From positions 1-5,391 of the forward strand of contig QMOF01000161.1 of NCBI GenBank assembly GCA_003650185.1: a stretch of DNA of 5,391 bases. Direction: 5' to 3'. The translations under genes and the position numbers were made by a program. The notes below the pieces were generated by a model that saw nothing but the letters and a program-made list of their open reading frames with translations, was not told where the DNA came from and made no database searches. Positions 1 through 5,391 of the stretch are shown in pieces (position 1 is the first letter of the stretch; each line of letters begins with the position of its first letter). The DNA is from Chloroflexota bacterium. GTDB lineage: Bacteria; Chloroflexota; Dehalococcoidia; UBA2247; RBG-13-53-26.

Positions 1-49
1 ACACCTGGTCAGTGAGTGGACACCCAATAAACAGCATGGCCTGCAAAAC

Positions 50-54
50 GGGAG
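50..54 (+). promoter_or_regulatory. Ribosome binding site of the winged-helix gene
   Basis: GGGAG lies 8 nt before the ATG at 63, a normal Shine-Dalgarno spacing. A second purine run, AGGAG at 58-62, abuts the ATG and is too close to serve it. This site favours ATG 63 over the in-frame GTG at 12 and ATG at 36, which would add 17 or 9 residues that do not fit the winged-helix family's usual beginning. Confidence 0.6.
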
Positions 55-62
55 CACAGGAG

Positions 63-347
63 ATGAAAAGCAGAAGGTCCAACATCGAGGTCATAGCTGA
101 TATTCTGAGGTTGGGCGAGGCCGGCAAGACCGAGATCATGTACAGCGCGAATATGAGCTACCGGCAGTTGCAGCGGTACCTCCAGTTCCTGATTGAGCGG
201 GGGTTCATCGAGGTCAGCAAGAACGGCAACCCGGTCGTCACGTACAAGGTGAACAAGATGGGACTGAGGCTCCTGGAGAACATCGAGAACCTGCTGGGTA
301 TGTTGGGGCTGGGGGATGGGGATGGTGCGTCAGAGGCTCTCGACTGA
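63..347 (+). CDS. Small winged-helix DNA-binding protein (archaeal-type wHTH)
   Basis: This 94-residue protein is probably a dimeric transcription regulator acting in the cytoplasm; its target is unknown. From the sequence I infer a first helix around residues 7-17 (IEVIADILRL), a second around 21-28 (GKTEIMYS), and a recognition helix around 32-46 (SYRQLQRYLQFLIER). A beta wing follows at about 48-63 (ending NPVVTYKVNK), then a C-terminal helix at 66-81 that could dimerise. The order and the phrases 'KTEIMYSAN' and 'GNPVVTYKV' match the stand-alone HTH_45/ArnR1-like winged-helix group, which is common in archaea and is also found in Dehalococcoidia. The tail after residue 82 is glycine- and acid-rich and probably disordered. 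ATG 63 was chosen for its Shine-Dalgarno site and because the fold begins right after it; an in-frame GTG at 12 is possible. The gene is followed after 28 nt by a ribbon-helix-helix-like gene, so the two are probably co-transcribed. Family assignment is fairly sure; regulatory role is inference. Confidence 0.85.
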   Translation: MKSRRSNIEVIADILRLGEAGKTEIMYSANMSYRQLQRYLQFLIERGFIEVSKNGNPVVTYKVNKMGLRLLENIENLLGMLGLGDGDGASEALD

Positions 348-375
348 AAACGCTTGCTGAAGGAGTGTATCTCAC

Positions 376-717
376 ATGGGCGAGAAAAGGATGCTGATAT
401 TGCCGGCGGAGCTGGTCCAGAAGATCGACGAGAATCGCGGGGACATGACCCAGGCAGAGTTCATCAACTTCCTGATCGACGAGCAACTGAAAAAGGACCC
501 CACGAGTGACGGCTTCGTCACAAAGGATGCACTCCTGGAGTTTGAACACGGGATCAAGGACCTGTTGCGTACTTTTCTGGAGTTCGTGGTCAGCTACGGG
601 CTCGAGTTGGGAAAAGTGCCAGGCAAGGGTGACCTTGAGGAGTTGAATCAGAGGCTAGGAGGGCTGCACAAGTCTTTTGGCGCATCAGAGAAAGGTGGGA
701 GCGCCAAGGATCACTGA
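376..717 (+). CDS. Ribbon-helix-helix-like small protein
   Basis: A 113-residue soluble protein. The first 40 residues read as a ribbon-helix-helix domain: a short strand at 5-10 (RMLILP), helix A at 11-19 (AELVQKIDE), a turn with N20/R21/G22, and helix B at 25-39 (TQAEFINFLIDEQL). RHH proteins dimerise through the strand and bind DNA with it. Residues 50-78 form a long, probably amphipathic or coiled helix (LLEFEHGIKDLLRTFLEFVV) that could mediate oligomerisation or bind a partner. The last 20 or so residues are polar and probably flexible. AAGGAG at 360-365 lies 10 nt before the ATG, so the start is well supported. The gene follows the winged-helix gene by 28 nt and is closed by an intrinsic terminator, so the two form a short transcription unit. 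Such proteins can be free regulators or antitoxin-like, but no toxin gene is adjacent. The RHH call is from pattern only; the function is unknown. Confidence 0.7.
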   Translation: MGEKRMLILPAELVQKIDENRGDMTQAEFINFLIDEQLKKDPTSDGFVTKDALLEFEHGIKDLLRTFLEFVVSYGLELGKVPGKGDLEELNQRLGGLHKSFGASEKGGSAKDH

Positions 718-723
718 GACCGA

Positions 724-739
724 TGGCAGCTATCTGCCA
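724..739 (+). repeat. Short perfect hairpin after the RHH gene
   Basis: TGGCAG (724-729) and CTGCCA (734-739) are perfect inverted repeats around the 4-nt loop CTAT, 6 nt after the stop codon. There is no T-run behind it, so it is not a terminator by itself. It may protect the 3' end of the message or simply be chance; the true terminator follows 20 nt later. Confidence 0.35.
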
Positions 740-759
740 CGGACTGGTGCTGACTAATT

Positions 760-793
760 CAACCCCCTGTGGAAGGGGGGTTGTTCTTTTTCT
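760..793 (+). terminator. Rho-independent terminator of the wHTH-RHH unit
   Basis: A perfect 8-bp stem, CAACCCCC (760-767) with GGGGGTTG (776-783), encloses the 8-nt loop TGTGGAAG and is followed at once by a T-rich tail (TTCTTTTTCT, 784-793). This is the classical intrinsic terminator layout on the + strand. It lies 43 nt after the stop of the RHH-like gene and separates the regulator pair from the methyltransferase-GH3 operon. Confidence 0.9.
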
Positions 794-903
794 GTAGGCG
801 CGAAGGTATGCTTGCCTTGTGCTCGTGCAGAGGTGACACAGGCAGGAATAGAACTAACTTCTAGAACATTATCACTTCCCACGGCACGAGGCATTGTGCA
901 AGA
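794..903. other. Gap before the methyltransferase-like gene, no clear promoter
   Basis: About 110 nt between the terminator and the first usable start of the next gene. A promoter is expected here because the preceding terminator is strong, but no good sigma70 pair is visible. GTGACA at 833-838 resembles a -35 box but has only the weak TAACTT (855-860) 16 nt downstream. An 8-bp palindrome TTCTAGAA sits at 859-866. Nothing else stands out. Confidence 0.4.
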
Positions 904-1509
904 TTGGTACCTGTGTGCTACATAACGCTGGGTGCTCTCGGCTTTGTGGTGGCTCCGCTCTTCGAGGTCTTCTCCCTCAAGGGAGTTGGCTGGCTGAAGC
1001 ATGGTGTCGGGGCGTTGGCCCTGGGCCTGGTTTCCTATGCCACGGTGGTGGTGTGCCTCAGTGCCGAGCGACTGCACCTGCCTGGTTGGGTGGACCCTGT
1101 TGGATGGGTTCTTCTGGCGGTAGCACTCTTGCTGCTTGTCTATTCGCTTTTCATAGATATCCCAGCGCATGAATCGTATGTGGGGGTTAGCACGGGCAGG
1201 GTACCGGTCAAGACCGGAACCTATGCCCTGGTGCGCCACCCTGCGGTGTTGTGGTATGGCCTTCTCCTGGTTTCCCTCATCCTGGTATCGAAGGCCAGGC
1301 TGCTGCTGATTGCCGCGCCAGTGTGGTTCTTGATGGACGTGCTCTACGTTGTCGTCCAGGACAGGTTCCTGTTCGCCAAGATGTTCGTGGGTTACGATGC
1401 CTACAGGCGTGAGACACCTATGCTGATCCCGACCAAGAGAAGCGTGAGCGCTTGCCTGAGAAGCATAAGTACAGGAGGCGTGGTGCCGAGGTCAGAGAAA
1501 GGGAGGTAG
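904..1509 (+). CDS. Isoprenylcysteine carboxyl methyltransferase-like membrane protein
   Basis: A 201-residue polytopic inner-membrane protein of the ICMT/PEMT-like methyltransferase fold, a family that moves a methyl group from S-adenosylmethionine to a carboxylate or amine at the membrane face. Hydrophobic segments lie at about 5-20, 34-52, 67-84 and 115-151, the last probably a helical hairpin. The family signature is the block GTYALVRHP (105-113), whose RHP motif helps bind the cofactor. It is followed by FVGYDAYRRETPMLIP (161-176), the usual 'fG..Y..Y...tP.llP' ending. The acidic pair often found before that ending is QD here (152-153), so the active-site region differs from well-studied members. 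The start is uncertain: the frame is open back to 865 without ATG, TTG 904 is the first reasonable start, GTG 913 is an alternative, and the only purine-rich site (GAGG, 888-891) is 12 nt away. The GH3 gene begins 4 nt after the stop, so the two are surely co-transcribed. Substrate unknown. Confidence 0.75.
   Translation: MVPVCYITLGALGFVVAPLFEVFSLKGVGWLKHGVGALALGLVSYATVVVCLSAERLHLPGWVDPVGWVLLAVALLLLVYSLFIDIPAHESYVGVSTGRVPVKTGTYALVRHPAVLWYGLLLVSLILVSKARLLLIAAPVWFLMDVLYVVVQDRFLFAKMFVGYDAYRRETPMLIPTKRSVSACLRSISTGGVVPRSEKGR
1501..1506 (+). promoter_or_regulatory. Ribosome binding site of the GH3 gene, inside the preceding gene
   Basis: GGGAGG forms the last two sense codons of the methyltransferase-like gene, directly before its TAG stop, and lies 7 nt before the ATG at 1514. 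The placement fixes the GH3 start and suggests that translation of the two genes is coupled. Confidence 0.8.
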
Positions 1510-1513
1510 AGAC

Positions 1514-3115
1514 ATGACCAGACCGGTCGAGCTCCTCAGACAGGGCAGGAAAGAAGAGCTATGGCAAAAGTGCTGTGGGTTCATCGACCTGCGCATTGAC
1601 CAGTTCATGGGTATCCAGCGCAGGCTGCTGCTTGAGCAAATCGGGTTGCTCAAGGGATGTGAGCTGGGCAGGAAGGTGATGCAGGGGGCAGAACCTACGA
1701 GTGTGGATGAATTTCGGGAGCAGGTGCCGCTGACCACGTACGCCGACTATGCCTGCTACCTCTCCGAGAGAAGGGAGGATGTGCTTCCTGAGAAGCCTCT
1801 TCTGTGGCAGCGCACTTCTGGCAGCTCGGGGGAGTTTGAGTACAAGTGGTTCCCCTTGACCGAGAGGCTGTACAACGAGCTGGGTAACCTGATCTTTGCT
1901 TACATGATCTTCTGCACCGCCGAGCGAAGGGGCGACATCAATTTTGGTGAGCATCAGAAGATAATCTATGCGTTGGCTCCTCCGCCTTATACCACGGGAA
2001 CGATGGGTCGGCTGGGTGAACGGGAACTCCCCCTGGATTTCCTGCCGCCACTCGATGAGGCAGAGGCCATGCCCTTTGACGAGAGGATCCAGCGCGGCTT
2101 TCAGTTGGCGTTGACCGAAGGCCTTGACGTCTTCTTTGGGCTGCCGAGCATACTTGTGGCTGTGGGTGAGCGGTTCAACGGGAGCCTGGGGGCGCGGGAC
2201 CTTCTCAGCGTTCTGTCGAAACCTGGCCTTGCTCTTCGTCTGGCCAGAGCGTGGCTCAAAGCCAAGGCTGCTCGGCGGCCGGTGCTTCCCAAAGACCTGT
2301 GGTCGCTGAAGGGGATAGCTGTAGCAGGGAGCGATGCTTCGATCTACAAGAACAAGATCAAGGAGATGTGGGGCAGGTATCCGCTGGACCTATATGGCTG
2401 TACTGAGGCAGTGCCGATAGCCATGCAGACCTGGGACTATGAAGACATGACTTTCGTCCCCGATGTTTGCTTTCTGGAGTTCCTGCCTGAAGAGGAACTG
2501 GGCAGAATGAAAGCCAACCCGAGCTACCGGCCCCGGACGCTCCTTCTGGATGAGGTAAGGGCAGGGGAGAACTATGAGATCGTGATCACCAACTTCCGCG
2601 GTGGTGCTCTGGCCAGGTATCGAATCGGGGATATGATCAAGATCACGTCGTTGCGTAATGATAACCTTGGCATAGACATCCCTCAGATGAGGTATGAGTG
2701 TAGGGTAGACGGCTTGATTGATCTGGCCGGTTTCACGCGGCTGACGGAGAAGACAATCTGGCAGGCTATAGAGAACGCCGACGTGCCGTACCAGGAGTGG
2801 ACGGCGCGGAAGGAAGCCACTGACCGCCCCATCTTGCACCTCTATCTCGAACTGAAAGGGCATAGTAACGGGACTGCTCCCCAGATTGCCGCAGCCATAC
2901 ATGAACAGCTCCGAAAGCTGGACAGCGCTTATGCCGATCTTGAGAGCATGGTGGGACTGCATCCGCTCGAGGTCACCTTGCTGCCCACCGGAGCCTTCCA
3001 GGAGTATATGCTGAGGCAGAAAGCGGCTGGTGCTGACCTGGCCCATCTCAAGCCGCCGCATCTGAATGCCTCAGATGGCGTAATCGATGCCCTGCTTGCC
3101 TGTGCTCGCAGATAG
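1514..3115 (+). CDS. GH3-family acyl-adenylating ligase (GH3 auxin-responsive promoter family)
   Basis: A 533-residue cytoplasmic protein of the GH3 branch of the ANL superfamily. Plant GH3 enzymes activate a carboxylic acid with ATP and join it to an amino acid; the substrates of bacterial members are mostly unknown. The ATP-phosphate loop is TSGSSGE at 101-107, followed by YKWFPLT (110-116). The A5-like motif is LYGCTEA (293-299). CFLEFLP (319-325) corresponds to the family's 'nfEFiP' block, and YEIVITN...ARYRIGD (354-373) to the block that closes the large domain and leads into the hinge. Residues from about 395 form the C-terminal lid domain (GFTRLTEKTIWQAIEN, 406-421), ending in HLKPPHL (511-517), whose K513 sits where related enzymes keep a lysine near the end. 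Length and motif order indicate an intact gene. It starts 4 nt after a membrane methyltransferase-like gene, so it may act on the same small molecule or lipid acid; that link is inference. Family call is firm, substrate unknown. Confidence 0.93.
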   Translation: MTRPVELLRQGRKEELWQKCCGFIDLRIDQFMGIQRRLLLEQIGLLKGCELGRKVMQGAEPTSVDEFREQVPLTTYADYACYLSERREDVLPEKPLLWQRTSGSSGEFEYKWFPLTERLYNELGNLIFAYMIFCTAERRGDINFGEHQKIIYALAPPPYTTGTMGRLGERELPLDFLPPLDEAEAMPFDERIQRGFQLALTEGLDVFFGLPSILVAVGERFNGSLGARDLLSVLSKPGLALRLARAWLKAKAARRPVLPKDLWSLKGIAVAGSDASIYKNKIKEMWGRYPLDLYGCTEAVPIAMQTWDYEDMTFVPDVCFLEFLPEEELGRMKANPSYRPRTLLLDEVRAGENYEIVITNFRGGALARYRIGDMIKITSLRNDNLGIDIPQMRYECRVDGLIDLAGFTRLTEKTIWQAIENADVPYQEWTARKEATDRPILHLYLELKGHSNGTAPQIAAAIHEQLRKLDSAYADLESMVGLHPLEVTLLPTGAFQEYMLRQKAAGADLAHLKPPHLNASDGVIDALLACARR

Positions 3116-3140
3116 CGGGGCAGGCAGGGTGCCTTCCTGC

Positions 3141-3185
3141 ACTGGCATCGGCCCGCGGAGCACTGCGCCGTACCGTGATGCCAGT
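3141..3185. repeat. 9-bp perfect inverted repeat, long-loop hairpin
   Basis: ACTGGCATC (3141-3149) is the exact reverse complement of GATGCCAGT (3177-3185); 27 nt of GC-rich DNA lies between, including the palindrome CCGCGG (3153-3158). It starts 25 nt after the GH3 stop codon. No T-run follows, so it is not an intrinsic terminator. It may be a 3'-end stabilising structure, a repetitive extragenic element or a protein-binding dyad. Confidence 0.5.
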
Positions 3186-3187
3186 CG

Positions 3188-3209
3188 CGCGCCGCGCTGG
3201 CTCGGCGTG
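3188..3209. repeat. Second GC-rich hairpin
   Basis: CGCGCCG (3188-3194) can pair with CGGCGTG (3203-3209), giving seven pairs with one G-U around an 8-nt loop. It stands 2 nt after the preceding inverted repeat, so the GH3 message would end in two stacked hairpins. No T-run follows. Confidence 0.35.
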
Positions 3210-3266
3210 GGCAGTAGGGTGTCAAAGCTGAGGCGCCTTGATCCTGGTTGTCCACGAAGCTCCTCT

Positions 3267-3331
3267 TGGCAGGACCTTACAGTAGCCGCCGCTCATCGCT
3301 TTCTCCCCTGGATGTAGCAAATGTCCTGCCA
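3267..3331. repeat. 9-bp perfect inverted repeat with 47-nt spacer
   Basis: TGGCAGGAC (3267-3275) is matched exactly by GTCCTGCCA (3323-3331). The arms do not extend further in either direction. No transposase or target-site duplication is visible, so a mobile element is not supported. It may be a remnant, a structured RNA stem or chance in GC-rich DNA. Confidence 0.35.
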
Positions 3332-3525
3332 GCAGGGCTCTGGCTTTCTCGCCGGTACTTCGCCGGCTGGGCCAGGACGGCAGGGCAAGGGTTGTTGGCG
3401 TTGGGTTATACTGCCGAGTGGGCCAGGCAGATGACCTCTGGCAATCATGCCTCCGTTGATCGCTGTCTAGCTTGGAGGCGGCGCAATTTCTATCATGTAT
3501 CGACTAAGCGCAGATGACTGGGTTA

Positions 3526-3554
3526 TTGACAACCTTCGGATACGTGTGCATAAT
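3526..3554 (+). promoter_or_regulatory. Sigma70-type promoter for the histidine kinase gene
   Basis: A perfect -35 hexamer TTGACA (3526-3531) is followed by a 17-nt spacer and CATAAT (3549-3554), five of six matches to the -10 consensus. Transcription would begin near 3561, leaving a leader of about 50 nt before the kinase ATG at 3611. Position, spacing and orientation all fit this gene, and no other gene lies between. The match indicates a housekeeping-sigma promoter. Confidence 0.75.
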
Positions 3555-3610
3555 TGGTTCCCTACTGAATGGTGGCCTGGAGTGGGATGGCAAAAGCAAC
3601 AAGGTTGTAG

Positions 3611-5391
3611 ATGAGCATACATGTAATAATCCCGCTGGCCAGCCTCGTTTCCTATCTCCCCATTATATTCCTGGTTCTTCGCGGCTTCACCGTAGCGAGG
3701 GTTAGAAGGGTATTTGCCCTCTATCTTATTGCGGCAACCGCCTGGAGCCTCTCCTCGTTCATGGCTCACTACGATCCATATCCCGGACAGACGCATATAT
3801 GTGTCAAGTTCATTATCGTGACGTGCGTCTGGATGACAGCGACCTACTACCATTTTGTCCGTGCCTTCGTGCGCAGGCCCAATGGGCTGGGAGTGCTGCT
3901 GGCATATGTCTTCGTGGTGGCAGTAGCCATACTTGTGGCTGTTGAGGATTTCCCCAGAAGCGCCGAGACGGTTGATGGGGCTCTACACGTCGAGTATGGC
4001 CCTTTCTTCTATCTGCTCCCGGCCACTCTGTTCCCCCTCACCGGGGCAGCGGCAGTATCCCTCATCCAGCGTTTCAGGTCAGACCGCTCGGAGCGGAGAA
4101 GGATCGGTTACCTGCTGGTGGGGGCGTCGGTGGTGGTAATTGGTGCTGCCACGAACTTGAGTTCCTCACTGGGAATGTACCCGCTCGATCATGTGGCCAA
4201 CCTGATCAACGCCGTGATCATTTTCTATGCCGTGCTGGTATACCAGCTTCTCAATATCAGAGTTGCACTCAAACGGAGCCTCCCGTATTGGGTGGTAGGC
4301 GTGACGCTAGTAAGTGTGTACGCTCTTTCGATTTCCCTTATCCTGCGCACGACATCGTGGCCAACGTACGGCTACGTAGGGGTAGCTGGTGGCCTGGCGT
4401 TGTTGTTCGCCATCATGTTTCCGCGCTTGCTACACATCACCCAGCAGGCCGTAAACCGACTCATCTATGCCAGCACCTACGATTACAGACAGACAATGCT
4501 CAACTTCAGTGACCGTATGAGCAATGTCCTGAACCTGGATGAGCTGGCAGAAAACATGCTCTATCCGATTACCAAGGCGCTCAACGCAAAGCGGGCATAT
4601 CTGTTCCTGCCTGAGGGAGAAGGGGGTGACTTCGTAGCCCGCTTTGCCCAGCCGACGGTGACACAGTCGGAGCCCTTGTTGAGGATGGGCAAGGACCATC
4701 CTATACCCCTATGGCTCAGCCAGAAGCGGAAGACGCTTCACCGGGAAACGATAGACATAGACCCGATGTTTAAGGGCCTGTGGCAATCGGAAGGTGACGA
4801 GATCGATGCGCTGGAGCTGGTGCTGTTCTGCCCCATAATGCGTAAGGGCAGCCTGATCGGTATCCTGGGGCTGAGCCGGAAACATTCGGAGCGGCCCTAC
4901 TCTGCCGACGACGTTGACCTGCTCAGCACTATGGCCACTGAAGCGGCTATTGTCATGGAGAACGCTATGATGCTCGACAACCTCAGGGAGCAGCAGGACC
5001 ATGTGGAGCGTCTGCTGGCCAAGACAGTGCTTGCACAGGAGGAGGAGAGAAAGCGGATCGCCATCGAGCTCCACGACAGCGTGGCCCAGTGGCTTGTTGG
5101 TGCCTCCTACCGGGCGCAGAGCTGTGGCTTTCTCCTCTCGGAGGAGGACAACGAGAAGGCTCAGGCGGAACTGGCTGAGATCGAGAGCACCATTGACAGA
5201 AGCTTGAAGGAGATCCGGAGGGTGATGTCTGGCCTCCATCCCCCTGCCCTTGAGGAGCTGGGTCTGGTCCACGCCCTGCGTCAGATACTCGACGGCCTCA
5301 AACCGGAGGGCATTGCCTACCACTTTGAGACCGAAGGCGAGCCGGTGCGCCTTCACCCGAGCATTGAGTTGGCTGTGTATCGGGTTGTCCA
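3611..5391 (+). CDS. Membrane sensor histidine kinase, 7TM-like/GAF/HisKA_3 (3' end outside window)
   Basis: The frame is open for 593 codons and runs off the window with no stop. ATG 3611 is the only early start, because TAG at 3608-3610 precedes it in frame; AAGG at 3601-3604 is a modest ribosome site. Residues 4-215 hold about seven hydrophobic segments (near 4-24, 33-52, 64-84, 93-112, 131-152, 165-186, 194-215), like the 7TM N-terminal region of histidine kinases. Two more lie at 226-245 and 254-274 after the linker YQLLNIRVALKRSL (211-224). A GAF domain follows at about 306-456 and a short coiled linker at 457-480. The HisKA_3 domain (about 475-555) has EEERKRIAIELHDSVAQ (477-493), with phosphoacceptor H488, and the second helix IDRSLKEIRRVMSGLHPPAL (528-547). 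ELAVYRVV (586-593) opens the ATPase domain, whose N and G boxes lie beyond the window. The protein senses a signal at or in the membrane and passes phosphate to a response regulator, usually NarL/LuxR type. The signal is unknown. Confidence 0.93.
   Translation, partial: MSIHVIIPLASLVSYLPIIFLVLRGFTVARVRRVFALYLIAATAWSLSSFMAHYDPYPGQTHICVKFIIVTCVWMTATYYHFVRAFVRRPNGLGVLLAYVFVVAVAILVAVEDFPRSAETVDGALHVEYGPFFYLLPATLFPLTGAAAVSLIQRFRSDRSERRRIGYLLVGASVVVIGAATNLSSSLGMYPLDHVANLINAVIIFYAVLVYQLLNIRVALKRSLPYWVVGVTLVSVYALSISLILRTTSWPTYGYVGVAGGLALLFAIMFPRLLHITQQAVNRLIYASTYDYRQTMLNFSDRMSNVLNLDELAENMLYPITKALNAKRAYLFLPEGEGGDFVARFAQPTVTQSEPLLRMGKDHPIPLWLSQKRKTLHRETIDIDPMFKGLWQSEGDEIDALELVLFCPIMRKGSLIGILGLSRKHSERPYSADDVDLLSTMATEAAIVMENAMMLDNLREQQDHVERLLAKTVLAQEEERKRIAIELHDSVAQWLVGASYRAQSCGFLLSEEDNEKAQAELAEIESTIDRSLKEIRRVMSGLHPPALEELGLVHALRQILDGLKPEGIAYHFETEGEPVRLHPSIELAVYRVV

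Larger units (their letters stand above)
3116..3610. other. 495-nt intergenic region without a convincing gene
   Basis: No reading frame here looks coding. The longest + strand frame (TTG 3248 to 3517, 89 codons) has a rare start, no Shine-Dalgarno site and a composition unlike its neighbours. The region holds two GC-rich hairpins just behind the GH3 stop (3141-3185, 3188-3209), a 9-bp inverted repeat with a 47-nt spacer (3267-3331), a 9-bp direct repeat TGGGCCAGG (3368-3376 and 3419-3427), and a sigma70-like promoter at 3526-3554 for the kinase gene. No tRNA, riboswitch or intrinsic terminator with a T-run was seen. Confidence 0.6.

Noticed and set aside
833..860. Possible promoter GTGACA / TAACTT before the methyltransferase-like gene
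   Set aside because: The -10 box matches only three of six consensus bases; not strong enough to annotate.
754..1239. Minus-strand open frame of 161 codons
   Set aside because: It covers the terminator and the first half of the membrane methyltransferase-like gene; its translation is low-complexity polar sequence with no family pattern.
2390..3061. Minus-strand open frame of 223 codons
   Set aside because: It lies wholly inside the GH3 gene, whose + frame shows clear family motifs across the same bases; the minus-strand translation has no recognisable domain.
3141..3185. Inverted repeat considered as an integron attC site or intrinsic terminator
   Set aside because: No core-site sequences of an attC site and no T-run after the stem.
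3351..3367. Small GCCGG/CCGGC hairpin
   Set aside because: Only five pairs in GC-rich DNA; expected by chance.
3368..3427. Direct repeat TGGGCCAGG, two copies 51 nt apart, as a possible CRISPR or tandem array
   Set aside because: Only two 9-bp copies, no third unit and no repeat-spacer regularity.
3248..3517. Possible 89-codon gene in the intergenic gap
   Set aside because: TTG start, no ribosome site and no recognisable domain, with arginine- and leucine-rich content typical of GC-rich spacer. Kept only as a possible relic.
4709..5356. Minus-strand open frame of 215 codons
   Set aside because: It is antisense to the GAF and HisKA_3 parts of the kinase, which are unmistakable on the + strand; such long antisense frames are common in GC-rich genes.

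Overview
The window looks like a piece of a bacterial chromosome, most likely an uncultured Chloroflexota of the Dehalococcoidia type. This placement is inference from gene content. The first gene is a small winged-helix regulator of a kind shared by archaea and Dehalococcoidia, followed by a small ribbon-helix-helix-like protein. Next come a GH3-family ligase whose C-terminal half resembles environmental Dehalococcoidia and deltaproteobacterial GH3 proteins as I recall them, and a membrane histidine kinase with a HisKA_3 core. Shine-Dalgarno sites, a classical intrinsic terminator and a near-consensus TTGACA/CATAAT promoter argue for a bacterium rather than an archaeon. Base composition is moderately GC-rich and looks similar across all genes.

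All real genes lie on the + strand, in three blocks. Block 1 (63-717) holds two small genes, a winged-helix protein and a ribbon-helix-helix-like protein, 28 nt apart and each with its own ribosome binding site. It ends at a strong rho-independent terminator (760-793). Block 2 (about 904-3115) is a two-gene operon with a 4-nt gap: a polytopic membrane protein of the isoprenylcysteine carboxyl methyltransferase/PEMT-like fold, then a full-length GH3/ANL acyl-adenylating ligase. The two may act on carboxylates in sequence, but no substrate can be read from the DNA. Block 3 starts after a gap of 495 nt without a convincing gene (3116-3610). That gap contains GC-rich inverted repeats just after the GH3 stop and a good sigma70-type promoter at 3526-3554.

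The last gene (3611 to beyond the window end) is a sensor histidine kinase. It has an N-terminal multi-pass membrane region of about nine segments, a GAF domain, a HisKA_3 phosphoacceptor domain with the histidine visible, and the beginning of the ATPase domain. It has no stop codon in the window. Its partner response regulator, expected to be of NarL/LuxR type, would lie outside.

No tRNA, rRNA, CRISPR array, insertion sequence or phage gene was recognised. The most unusual elements are the methyltransferase-like/GH3 pair and the structured intergenic DNA behind it. The rest is ordinary for this kind of genome.
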